A DNA stretch of 64,000 nt from contig CAYIOJ010000001.1 in assembly GCA_964365025.1 (NCBI GenBank), positions 43,428 to 107,427 of the forward strand, given 5' to 3'. Source of the DNA: UBA10003 sp964365025. GTDB taxonomy: Bacteria > Patescibacteriota > Patescibacteriia > Magasanikbacterales > UBA10003. Under the pieces are notes generated by a model that saw only the letters and a program-made list of their open reading frames with translations, was not told the DNA's origin and did no database searches. Shown piece after piece: positions 54,301 through 61,757 of this stretch (positions are counted from its first letter, which is position 1; each line of letters opens with the position of its first letter). The position numbers were made by a program, and so were the translations under genes.

Positions 54301-54582
54301 TTACTGCCAAAAGGAGGTACAATCAACTTCCTCTTTGCCGGCGTCAACTGTGCCGGCACTGGTAGCAACTGCGAAGTGCGCACTAGCAACGGAACCTTTC
54401 TTGGAAATGTCACCAGTTACAATTACTGCGCCACCCAACCGCCAAGCTGCCCAACAAAATTCAATATCATTGAGGATGAAAAAAACAGCCAAGTGGTGTT
54501 GGATTGTACCGGAGTATCCAACGGATCTTACAATGCTTGCGGCGCCACTTACCTTGATGACTTTTCTATCACCTGCCCATAA
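51328..54582 (+). CDS. Large cysteine-rich repeat lipoprotein
   Basis: The 1084-residue protein starts with a short hydrophobic signal and a lipobox-like VMTGC, so Cys18 would be lipidated. Residues ~20-300 are an acidic, Ala/Asp/Thr-rich low-complexity region. A GKQCGDNGCGESCG block near 188-202 and, to about residue 920, roughly 15-20 repeats of the CDDGNxCTxxDxC type follow. The C-terminal ~150 residues (FQDDFNDGNIDGW onwards) look like a beta-sandwich. These cysteine repeats are typical of Myxococcota/Bradymonadota outer-surface proteins. GC-rich codons, a strong Shine-Dalgarno (AAGGAG seven bases before ATG), its own promoter and terminator, and opposite orientation to the ligase genes suggest transfer. 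Confidence 0.85.
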   Translation: MKCLLILMALVFVVMTGCFDYTPPPNNVSDTTGDVSANADSDSLDVKGGGSGDEMPFNPPLPDDTKPLLVDTDVALIDGDGDTVVSDKRDVKNSLETDRTGETTNPVDTTDSADAKDALDIETAVVPPCVTNPLLCADAPSTPDTKIDNDVPTTTAEPQADAPDTQDAPDAEADSALLCLPNCAGKQCGDNGCGESCGECLNGYACNADFVCECVVGCQIPAEPTVDAANADADATTTVDAHADILPGADATVETPSGEIKSPIDVPVNAEPSVDANVAEIAAADGTTIADDTSPDAGPDIFVQPCVAKPNICDDGNVCTDDWCDMADGCLHINNTAPCDDGDQCTENDACQNSICAPGQPLVCNDSNACTDDYCQNGVGCVYEWVCECASDAECNDLNPCTDDICATGFCEYALNSIVCDDGNACTSVDICVSGECLGVASLNCNDNNECTLDACDPQSGCHNEPQTGMACNDGNACTTTDICEKDVCAGEATVCDDQNPCTDDSCDEQSGCVFTLNNSNPCEDGSLCTTDDFCDAGKCQGGQTLKCNDGNICTDDVCQPTQGCVYLANQVGCDDGNGCTIGDICADSACVSGTNICECATDEDCAVAEDNNLCNGTLVCDTSKMPFQCVVNPDTIITCPTASDTVCFKNICQPTSSGKCEMEAVNEGGGCDDGNACATGDACSKGVCAGASIKCDDSNVCTDDSCDPTSGCVYTPNNAECADDGNECTTDICQSGKCAHPPTTDGADCDDGTVCTIVDICQSGQCIGMAPLDCDDNDQCTLDICHKALGCQHSKMALNGQICDNGDACTTGDTCQDGACQAGTQTCECYITTDCVGMEDGNFCNGTLVCNTVVIPHQCVVNPNTIITCPTASDTTCSKNTCQLASGKCEMKAMNEGVACDDGNPCTETDICQNGQCNGTPKPTGTVIFQDDFNDGNIDGWTVKTWNSCPNCSMCPCDLPTIVVTDETPFWVKMSPLAGSGHVLFTTPATLLPKGGTINFLFAGVNCAGTGSNCEVRTSNGTFLGNVTSYNYCATQPPSCPTKFNIIEDEKNSQVVLDCTGVSNGSYNACGATYLDDFSITCP

Positions 54583-54600
54583 TAACACAACCCAACCAAA

Positions 54601-54622
54601 AAGCACGCCTCTCAGCGTGCTT
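54601..54622. terminator. Bidirectional intrinsic terminator after the lipoprotein gene
   Basis: AAGCACGC (54601-54608) and GCGTGCTT (54615-54622) form a perfect 8 bp stem with a 6 nt loop, followed by CTTTTTTT on the plus strand and by five T on the minus strand. It serves both the lipoprotein gene and the TPR gene at 54629. Confidence 0.88.
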
Positions 54623-54628
54623 CTTTTT

Positions 54629-55309
54629 TTATTTTTTAATTGCTTGTTCTAATTCTTGAATAACATCTTTAAATCCCTGATTATTGGGAAAAGTCTGACT
54701 TAAGAGTTTATAGTCATCCAAGGCCAAAGCAAAATCGTTGATTCTTCTCAAATATGCCGCTCGGCCGGCAATTAAGGGAATCGGCGCCACCATTTTTTTT
54801 GTGCCATCCTCAAATACCTTCAATATCTCGTCTTTTGGTTTATTCATTTTATAACTGTACAAATCAACTAAATATAAATAACCACTTTCATCCGCCGACG
54901 ATATTTCCATGGCCTTGCGATAATAAAGTTCGGCCTTAGTAAATTCTCCAACGCGTTCAGCCAATTTACCGCCATTTAAATAAAATAGGATATTTTTCCG
55001 GCCGAATTTGGCAATGCCCATCTCGTACGCTTCCAATGATTTTTTGAAAAACAGCTCCCCGCCGCCTAATTCGCCAATACTTTTCCAATAAAATCCAAGA
55101 TCAAAATACAACGAAACTTTTTCCGGCTCATTTTTTATATCCGCTTTTGTCTTTTGAACCTTTTCAAAAAGCGCGGCTAATTCCGGTTTATTTTTAATCT
55201 GATTAAATAATCTCTTATCGCCATTGCCCAATAAACCCTGTTGCCACAATCCCGCGATTACTAAACCTGCCAAAATCACTAAACCGCCGATGAACAACTT
55301 TTTTTTCAT
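54629..55309 (-). CDS. Membrane-anchored TPR-like protein
   Basis: The 226-residue protein has one N-terminal helix (KKKLFIGGLVILAGLVIAG) and then TPR-like helical repeats from ~50 to 220, with YFDLGFYWKSIGE and YYRKAMEISS as clear units. It is 16 bp after ligase gene 2 in the same operon. TPR proteins often hold together glycan polymerases and surface assembly factors, which fits but is inferred. The N-terminal anchor without a cleavage site places the repeats outside if the N-terminus is inside. Confidence 0.78.
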   Translation of the reverse strand: MKKKLFIGGLVILAGLVIAGLWQQGLLGNGDKRLFNQIKNKPELAALFEKVQKTKADIKNEPEKVSLYFDLGFYWKSIGELGGGELFFKKSLEAYEMGIAKFGRKNILFYLNGGKLAERVGEFTKAELYYRKAMEISSADESGYLYLVDLYSYKMNKPKDEILKVFEDGTKKMVAPIPLIAGRAAYLRRINDFALALDDYKLLSQTFPNNQGFKDVIQELEQAIKK

Positions 55310-55325
55310 AATATATTTTTTAAAA

Positions 55326-57617
55326 TTAATTCTTATCTAATTTATAATCTTTAATAAATTTATCCACTTCCGGTTTAATCTGCGGAGCCAAAGAAATAAT
55401 TTGATTGGCTGTTTCCCAGGCCTGTTTTTTATCGCCATTCAAAGCATAAGCAGTGGCTAATTTAATATACCAATTGATATTTTCTGGTTCGGAGTTGACC
55501 AACTTTTCGTATTCTTCAATCAATTTTGGATAATTCTTGGCCAAACCATACAAATCCAAAATATATTGTTTCTGATTCTGGTTTAAATCATAACCTAATT
55601 CCTGGAATTTTTCAATCTCGACCAGCCCCTCTTGCAATTGACCGGCCGCCACATAAGTCAACCCCAAAAACCAATGACTCAAAGCAACTTCCGGCGCCAA
55701 CTCCACTGCCTGTTTTTGTACTTTCACCGCTTGATCAAAATTTTTCTCTAAAAGATAAAGACGGCCCAATAAAAATAAAATCTCTTGCTTTTGAGGGGAA
55801 ATAATCTGCGCCGACAACAAATTCTTTTCTGCCATTTTATAATATTTGCTGTCAATCTGCTCTCCTAAAACCATATATACTTGACCGGCCCAAGCGTGGA
55901 AAGACAGGTTTTGAGGATTTTTAACAGCTGATTTTTCTAAAACTTCGGCAATCATCAGAGCAATTTTTTCAATTTCTTTGTTGTTAGTCACGGCATTGGC
56001 CTTATTAAATTGAGTAAATTGTTCGGCTAAAAAAATAGCGTCTTCCGCGACAAAAGGATTGGCAATGGTTAAAACTTTTGTGGCATGCGTAGACCAATCC
56101 GCTAGATTGCCGCTTAATTCAGCTTGCCGCATGTGATAAGAAGACCGCAATGGCAGATAAAAAGCGCGATAAAATAAAAAAATAAAAAACAACAAAAGCC
56201 CAAATTTAAATATAATAGCGCGCGTGGATGAGCCAACGGGCGCGTCCACTTGACTGGTAATTTTTGAGCGGCGCGCGGCGGAAATATACGCCAACAACAT
56301 AATCCACAAAATTAAACTGTTTGAGGTTTCAAATAAAAACAAATCAAATGCCAAATAAGCGGCGAGAGTCGAAATTAAAGCAATTTTCGCGCTGTTTGGT
56401 AATACAGATGAAATATTTTCCCGCCATAATAAATAATAAAAAGCAAAAAATAAAATAGCGAGGTAGCTGATGAACCCGACTGCGCCGGCGGAATCGACTA
56501 TTTCCAAAAGCCAATTGTGCGGCTTGTCCCAAACCGTCTCGGTAAAACCATATTGTAATAATTTTGGATTAAAATATTTATCAAAAATTAAATTAAAATT
56601 ACCCATTCCCCAACCCAACAACGGCCTCTCTTTAAACCCAGCCCAAGCCATCTGCCAAACCAGCAACCGCGTTTCGCTGGTACCAGAGATATAACCAACT
56701 GGATTAAATAAATTGGCTAAGTGAGGAGCGCGAAATTGAATAAATCTTTGTTGGGAAATAAAAAACAGAACAAAAAATAAAATTATAAATGACAGAAATG
56801 AAGTGGCAATGATTATTTTTTGTTTTTTGGATTGCAAAATAAAAAAAGCGACTATGAGGCCGACAAAAACGCCAAAAATTAATCCAACTAAAGCGCCTCG
56901 ATTACCACTTTGCCAAATAACAAATAAAAACAGCGCGGCCGAGGCCAAATAAAGCCAACGCCATTTATTTCTATAAATTAAAAACAAATAAACAGCCAAG
57001 CCCATTGCTAAAAGTAAATAGCCGGCTAAAAAAGCGCGATTGCCAATAATACCGCCGCCGGCAATGCTCTGCCAGTTCACCGGGAGAATTTCTGGCCAAA
57101 GAGCGGACAAGGAGACGAGGGCGGCTGTCAAGATGGCGAAGAAAAAAAAAGTATGAGATTGTTTCGTCGCTCCGCCGGTGGCGGAGCTCCTCGCAATGAC
57201 ATTATGAGAATAAAAAAAACTAACCAGTAAAAAATAAAAAGCGCCAAAATGCAGCCAGGTAAAAACCCCATTGGCGCGCGCTTGATTACCCCAAAAGCTA
57301 TTGGACGGATTAACGCCGATAAAGGAAGTGATGATGAGAGCGGCAAGAAAAATAAGAATTGACCAATCAAGTTTATTGAGCCGACATGTTTTAGATCCCT
57401 CGACTTCGCTTCGCTTCCTGCCTGCCGGCAGGCAGGGCGCTCGGGATGACAAATAATTATACAGCCACAAAACCACCAAAAACTCCACAACAATCTGAAA
57501 AATTATCGTTTTGCCAAAATGCCAAGGAAAAAAGGTAAACGGCGTAAATAAGAGCGGCAAAAATACAATAAAGTACAATCCGTATTTTAAAAATGTGTCA
57601 AATTTTGTAGAAAACAT
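55326..57617 (-). CDS. O-antigen ligase/polymerase-like protein with TPR tail (2)
   Basis: From the ATG at 57617 the protein is 763 residues; a TTG at 57638 would add seven but fits the promoter badly. About twelve helices and a TPR tail (~560-763) repeat the plan of ligase 1. Signature segments are SGTSETRLLVWQMAW, LGWGMGNFNLIF and DKPHNWLLEIV. Three palindromic repeat insertions are translated in frame: near residues ~56-75 (CLPAGRKRSEVEGSK), ~137-155 (VIARSSATGGATKQSH) and ~455 (VDAPVGSSTRA). All lie in loops between helices. The protein may polymerise or transfer the glycan to the surface layer. Confidence 0.86.
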   Translation of the reverse strand: MFSTKFDTFLKYGLYFIVFLPLLFTPFTFFPWHFGKTIIFQIVVEFLVVLWLYNYLSSRAPCLPAGRKRSEVEGSKTCRLNKLDWSILIFLAALIITSFIGVNPSNSFWGNQARANGVFTWLHFGAFYFLLVSFFYSHNVIARSSATGGATKQSHTFFFFAILTAALVSLSALWPEILPVNWQSIAGGGIIGNRAFLAGYLLLAMGLAVYLFLIYRNKWRWLYLASAALFLFVIWQSGNRGALVGLIFGVFVGLIVAFFILQSKKQKIIIATSFLSFIILFFVLFFISQQRFIQFRAPHLANLFNPVGYISGTSETRLLVWQMAWAGFKERPLLGWGMGNFNLIFDKYFNPKLLQYGFTETVWDKPHNWLLEIVDSAGAVGFISYLAILFFAFYYLLWRENISSVLPNSAKIALISTLAAYLAFDLFLFETSNSLILWIMLLAYISAARRSKITSQVDAPVGSSTRAIIFKFGLLLFFIFLFYRAFYLPLRSSYHMRQAELSGNLADWSTHATKVLTIANPFVAEDAIFLAEQFTQFNKANAVTNNKEIEKIALMIAEVLEKSAVKNPQNLSFHAWAGQVYMVLGEQIDSKYYKMAEKNLLSAQIISPQKQEILFLLGRLYLLEKNFDQAVKVQKQAVELAPEVALSHWFLGLTYVAAGQLQEGLVEIEKFQELGYDLNQNQKQYILDLYGLAKNYPKLIEEYEKLVNSEPENINWYIKLATAYALNGDKKQAWETANQIISLAPQIKPEVDKFIKDYKLDKN
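56224..56249. repeat. Imperfect palindrome inside ligase gene 2
   Basis: A 26 bp imperfect palindrome with GTGGA/TCCAC ends that encodes VDAPVGSST in frame, in a loop before the last part of the membrane domain. Similar in style to the other insertions in the same gene, so possibly the same type of element, but sequence unlike them. Confidence 0.4.
57154..57202. repeat. Dispersed repeat of the GAGATT...GCAATGAC family inside ligase gene 2
   Basis: The 49 bp unit starts TGAGATTG and ends CTCGCAATGAC, as does the unit at 63948-63982, and holds a perfect nested palindrome (arms GCTCCGCC and GGCGGAGC, 57169-57187). The 49 bp are read in frame in a loop of the membrane domain. Confidence 0.75.
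57393..57451. repeat. Palindrome-bearing dispersed repeat inside ligase gene 2
   Basis: A 59 bp unit with a perfect 20 bp palindrome at 57417-57436 and the end TCGGGATGAC. The palindrome is almost identical to that at 63627-63646. It is read in frame in the loop after the second membrane segment. Confidence 0.75.
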
Positions 57618-57628
57618 AATCAATAATA

Positions 57629-57657
57629 ACCTTATCAAAAATCAGCTATAAAATCAA
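57629..57657 (-). promoter_or_regulatory. Promoter of ligase gene 2 / TPR operon
   Basis: TTGATT (57652-57657) and TAAGGT (57629-57634) are 17 bp apart on the minus strand. The expected start near 57622 is only about 5 nt from the ATG at 57617. The -35 touches the terminator stem of the S-layer gene. Confidence 0.5.
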
Positions 57658-57688
57658 CAACCCCTCGTTTTTAGTACGAGGGGTTGTT
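57656..57688 (-). terminator. Strong hairpin after the S-layer-like gene
   Basis: AACAACCCCTCGT (57656-57668) and ACGAGGGGTTGTT (57676-57688) form a perfect 13 bp stem with a 7 nt loop, 36 bp past the stop codon. The minus-strand T-run is weak (GATTTTA), but stem strength and position support a terminator. Confidence 0.75.
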
Positions 57689-57724
57689 GGGTGATAGTTT
57701 TACGCTACTATCAAACAGAGTTCA

Positions 57725-60700
57725 TTAATAGGTGAAGGTCTTCCAGACGAGCGGCAGGTCTTGGCTCATAGAAGTTATGCCACCGGCTGCAGCAATGCCA
57801 TCAGTCCAACCTATGTCAGCTGAACCCATACGGATAGACAAGGTCTTGGTTGAAGCTGAATCGGTAGTGTCCAGAGTGACATAGAAGGTCTTGGAAGCGC
57901 CGGAAGCTATTTCAACATCAGTCATACCGCCGTCATTAAAGGCAGTATTACCAAAAGTTTGCTTCTGACCCTCAGTTGCCGTATTCACGAAGTTGGAAGT
58001 TCCCAAAGCAGTGGTGCTTAAACTATCCTTGTATAGATTAATAGCGCGAGGGGTAATGAGACCGGCCACCTGTGAAATTGTAGTGGACATATCAAAGTTC
58101 ACATAATTCACAGTGGCAGTGTAGGCGCCGCTATTAGCCAGGTTGGTAACAACAAACTTAGCCACGGTCTGCGCTGAAGACGGAGATGATGCGCCAGACG
58201 GAGTATCAGTTGCCCAAGCAGTTGTCAGTTTGGCGCGATACAAGGTGGTCGTAGCCGCAAAGGCATTACCACCGGTAGTGGCGCCGGCAGCGGCATAAAT
58301 ATTAGCCGTTCCGCTTTGTGAGACTGTAGCGGTGATAGATTGTCCGGAAGATGCGCCAGTAGCGGTTATCGGGCTGTTAATGGTAGCTGGAGTGCCATAG
58401 TAATCGGCCAATATACCCACTTCAACAGTTTGACCGGTTGTAGACAAACCAAGTGATTCATAAGTGGTCGCATCAGCTTTTACCACTAAAACTTTAGACA
58501 CGCCTTTGGCAATATTCAAGCTTAAACCGGAGAAAATTGCGTGCTCATAGGTAGTAGTGGCAGTAGTTGAATCGGAGTTGAAAGAAGCCACGGCTGAACC
58601 AATAATAGTATTGGTTTCATTATCATAGAGTCGGATATTATACCAAGTACCGGTAGTGGCGGCGGTTACCAATTTAGAACTAACCACTAACTGGGAGATA
58701 TTGATGGCTTCAGTTGAGCTAGCCGCAATCTTGAATCTGGCAATGGTCTGATCCACCGAACCAAGCAAATAATTGTTAGCTACCGGAGTGTCAGAATCTG
58801 TTGTTATCATAAAAGCGCCAGCAGAAGAAACATAATTCTGTTGCAGAGCAACATCAGCTGCGCTGGCCAAGCTGGCAGAGGTGCCAGTGTCATAACCAGT
58901 GGCAGTGATTGAATCAATTTCAATTAACACATCGGCCGTGGTTAAAGCAGTTTTCAGATCAGCAAAGACATCAACCACATACTGCGCGCCGGCATTAATT
59001 TTAACAGCCGGAGAAACATTGAAGGAATAAGTGTTAAGAGTGGTACAAGTGCCGGAAGGATTGGCATAAGTTGTGCCCAATTGCACTCCAGCGCTATTCT
59101 TCAAAGTTAAATTCTGCAAGTGGTCGCCAATACAATTGGTGGTGTCATTGTCAGCTAAAACAATCTGTGACACATTGACCGCTTCGCCAGAACCGGCGGT
59201 AATCACTAATGAAGCAACCTTCATTTGTGACGCGTTAACCGGGCCGGTTGGCGTGCCAGATGATCCATTACCAAATGAAGCATTCTTGCCGGCAGTCACC
59301 GTGCCGGTCTTTACAGCCAAGGCATTGGCATTTTGAGCCACCGTGCTGATAGAAGACAAGGAAACCGTGCCTTGAGCGTTAGAAGAACCAAGCACCAAAC
59401 CGGTAGTATAGGTTTCTACGCCAGTGATTTCGCTATCTGTGGTATCAGCCACTATCTTAACTGCGGCAGTTTTGCCAGCTTTAATAATAAAGCTGCTGCC
59501 AAAAGTGCCCCATCCGGTATCAGCTACGCCAGCGGTCTCTAACAAAGCAATGGTAGTGCCGACCTGGGAGCCATCAACCAGCAAACGAACATTGACCAAT
59601 TCATCACCGGCGGAAGTACAAGTACCGGTACAAGTTGAAGACACGCTCAAACTGGAAACCTTAACATCTTCGCCATTGGCTTTCCAGTTGAATTTAGCCA
59701 AAGTAACACTGGTGGCTCCATCCGGGATATTGCCGGTTGGGGAATCAGTGGCTAAGGTTTGAGTCAAAGTGCCGGTATTGATGGCATAATTGACAGCCGT
59801 ACCAGAGGTATTTGGCTCAATAACCGAGAAACTTTCAGAACTGGCTGACGAAAGTGTCTTGATAAACACATTGTAGCCCTTATCGTATTGCAAGATATCA
59901 GAATTGTTCTGAATAGTGGCGCGGAAATTGCGATTGGTGCCGCCAACCACATCAGTCTTCAAGCTAAGAATCTTAGTCTGACCTTTAGTCACCAAATAAG
60001 GACTGGCTGACAAATCAAAAGTAATGGTTTTATCAGCAGCCATTTCAGCAACTGCGGAACCGATATTGCTAACGCCGTCAGACAAGATAAAATTCTTCAA
60101 ATCGCCAACATTGAGAGAACCAACTAAAGTAAAGACAACCTTTCTCACCTCCACATCCTGATTGGTATTGGCCGCTTGCACTCTCCAAATCTCAAAGCCA
60201 TTTGTTCCAGGATCAACTGTGCCTGCGGCTGAAGGGCTTGAGCTGGTCCAAACCAATTTAGCCAGATCAGTTATTTCAGCGGTGGTGAAAGTACTGCCAA
60301 CCAAGGGGAAAGTACCGGAAACTGTTCCGCTCGCCAATACTACATCACTGGAAGCATTGACCGAGAAAGTAAGAGTTTTGCCAGAATTTACATCCACTTC
60401 TTTAAGGTCAAGTTTGACGGTTATTACCTTGGAAGTACCTTTGCTAACAGTGAAAAGACCGGCGCTGTTGGAAAAAGTTATCACATTAGAAGCAATTGCC
60501 GGATTGCTGATCAATCTGGTTTCACCGTCAAAAAGATACATGTTGCTGATATCAGTGTCAGCCGAAACACCACCTCTTTTAACTTTAATATCAGTTACTT
60601 TCGCATCACCATCAGCAGCCGCGGTGAATGACAACTTTAACACCGGGATCAAGGCCTGCGCGCCGCCGCCAGTAGAATCATCAGACACAATCGTAGTTGC

Positions 60701-61501
60701 TACCGGCTGATCGCTGGCCAAACTCACAGTCAAACCAGAACCGGAAGTTGTGGTGGTTGTGCCGCCAGTGCCTGTTCCTACTGCCGCTCCTGTGCCAGCC
60801 ACTGTTTTCAAAGTAGCGTCAGCAGCCAGGTCAGCGCCGGCAGTGTATCCATCCAAATTGGCAGCTAACACCGCGTATTTGGTCTGGAAACCATTGGCAG
60901 CCAACACATCAGCAGACACTTTTTGTTTGCTGTTGGCGGCATTGACATAGAAATAATCAGAGCCGACCTTCACCAACGCGCCAACCGGATAGGAGGCGGT
61001 GTTGACAGAAGAGCCAACTTTATAGACATAAGGGAAAATGCTTGGGTCAACATCATGAACTTTTTTGGCCCAATCATTGCCAAACAATGATTTGGCAATC
61101 GCTTCTGTTTCAATCCAGCGGATGCTTCCACCGGGTTCAACAGCGTATACTTTTGGATCGGTCTGAATCTTCACCAATTGGGTGCCGGCTTTGTAAGCCA
61201 CAGTGCCGCCAATGGTGATATTGCCCATTTGGGCGTCTGGAATTTTCTTCACCACGGTCCAATCTTTGTACCAGGAAAAGAAAACTTTATCGGTTGGGAA
61301 AGTATAGCGTTTGCCATCAGCGGAATAGTAAAACACATTCTTGGTGGAAGTGCCCTGAATCACATCGCCGGCAACCAAAGCCACATCGGCCTTGACAACC
61401 AACGGCGCGACCAAAGCGGCAAAACCAATTGACCAAAGAATTGTGGTGAACACTACACTCACAGTCAACGCTTTCTTTCCGATTTTTAATACATCGGTCA
61501 T
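57725..61501 (-). CDS. S-layer-like surface protein with repeated Ig-like domains
   Basis: The protein of 1258 residues has a signal segment (~10-40, hydrophobic, ending ...VVKAD). Residues ~45-190 contain the repeated short units seen in Patescibacteria surface proteins (YYSADGKRYTFP, VYAVEPGGSIRWIE, YFYVNAANSKQKV). From ~250 onwards about six beta-sandwich domains of ~130-160 residues, rich in Thr, Ser and Ala, follow a common pattern (TDSPTG / TDTPSG openings, then AKF or ARF). The Ser/Thr wealth fits O-glycosylation. It is flanked by the ligase gene and by an ECF sigma/DUF5667 pair. It lacks Cys except in one or two domains. No Shine-Dalgarno precedes the ATG. Confidence 0.8.
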   Translation of the reverse strand: MTDVLKIGKKALTVSVVFTTILWSIGFAALVAPLVVKADVALVAGDVIQGTSTKNVFYYSADGKRYTFPTDKVFFSWYKDWTVVKKIPDAQMGNITIGGTVAYKAGTQLVKIQTDPKVYAVEPGGSIRWIETEAIAKSLFGNDWAKKVHDVDPSIFPYVYKVGSSVNTASYPVGALVKVGSDYFYVNAANSKQKVSADVLAANGFQTKYAVLAANLDGYTAGADLAADATLKTVAGTGAAVGTGTGGTTTTTSGSGLTVSLASDQPVATTIVSDDSTGGGAQALIPVLKLSFTAAADGDAKVTDIKVKRGGVSADTDISNMYLFDGETRLISNPAIASNVITFSNSAGLFTVSKGTSKVITVKLDLKEVDVNSGKTLTFSVNASSDVVLASGTVSGTFPLVGSTFTTAEITDLAKLVWTSSSPSAAGTVDPGTNGFEIWRVQAANTNQDVEVRKVVFTLVGSLNVGDLKNFILSDGVSNIGSAVAEMAADKTITFDLSASPYLVTKGQTKILSLKTDVVGGTNRNFRATIQNNSDILQYDKGYNVFIKTLSSASSESFSVIEPNTSGTAVNYAINTGTLTQTLATDSPTGNIPDGATSVTLAKFNWKANGEDVKVSSLSVSSTCTGTCTSAGDELVNVRLLVDGSQVGTTIALLETAGVADTGWGTFGSSFIIKAGKTAAVKIVADTTDSEITGVETYTTGLVLGSSNAQGTVSLSSISTVAQNANALAVKTGTVTAGKNASFGNGSSGTPTGPVNASQMKVASLVITAGSGEAVNVSQIVLADNDTTNCIGDHLQNLTLKNSAGVQLGTTYANPSGTCTTLNTYSFNVSPAVKINAGAQYVVDVFADLKTALTTADVLIEIDSITATGYDTGTSASLASAADVALQQNYVSSAGAFMITTDSDTPVANNYLLGSVDQTIARFKIAASSTEAINISQLVVSSKLVTAATTGTWYNIRLYDNETNTIIGSAVASFNSDSTTATTTYEHAIFSGLSLNIAKGVSKVLVVKADATTYESLGLSTTGQTVEVGILADYYGTPATINSPITATGASSGQSITATVSQSGTANIYAAAGATTGGNAFAATTTLYRAKLTTAWATDTPSGASSPSSAQTVAKFVVTNLANSGAYTATVNYVNFDMSTTISQVAGLITPRAINLYKDSLSTTALGTSNFVNTATEGQKQTFGNTAFNDGGMTDVEIASGASKTFYVTLDTTDSASTKTLSIRMGSADIGWTDGIAAAGGITSMSQDLPLVWKTFTY

Positions 61502-61542
61502 AAAATAATTAATTCTTGCGAATCGTGGTGATTAAGAAGTGG

Positions 61543-61669
61543 ATCCCGAATCAAGTTCGGGATGACACTGCCGTGTCACTTTAGACCCGCTATTTAATTT
61601 TTAAGCAGTTCCCCTCTGGTTTCCCAGAGTCGACCTTTGGTCTCCTGCCACTCGCCCCCTCCGGCAAGG
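61543..61669 (-). promoter_or_regulatory. Structured mRNA leader of the S-layer-like gene: five adjacent hairpins
   Basis: On the minus-strand mRNA, reading 5' to 3', are a stem CCTTGCC/GGCAGG (61644-61669), GACC-AAA-GGTC (61632-61642), CTCTGG-GAAA-CCAGAG with a GNRA loop (61614-61629), TGACAC-GGCA-GTGTCA (61563-61578) and ATCCCGAA-CTTGA-TTCGGGAT (61543-61563). All arms are perfect except a single bulge in the first. I see no match to a known riboswitch. The gap 61502-61757 contains no gene and no convincing sigma-70 promoter. Confidence 0.7.
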
Positions 61670-61757
61670 ATTTTTTTTAATTAAGGACAGTCCCTCCGAA
61701 AGCCCTAAAGTTGAAATTGTTCTAATGAGTAACATTAACAATTCCAGCTTTAAAGCT

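Noticed and set aside
57128..57493. 121-residue minus-strand frame inside ligase gene 2
   Set aside because: It is an off-frame reading of the ligase gene and of the palindromic repeats (CHPERP, SLRGAPP-type peptides), a well-known artefact of such repeats.
61605..61640. GGAAC motif as a possible ECF-type -35 for the S-layer gene
   Set aside because: The next GTC is about 21 bp away, too far for a usual ECF promoter, and GGAAC is part of the hairpin region.
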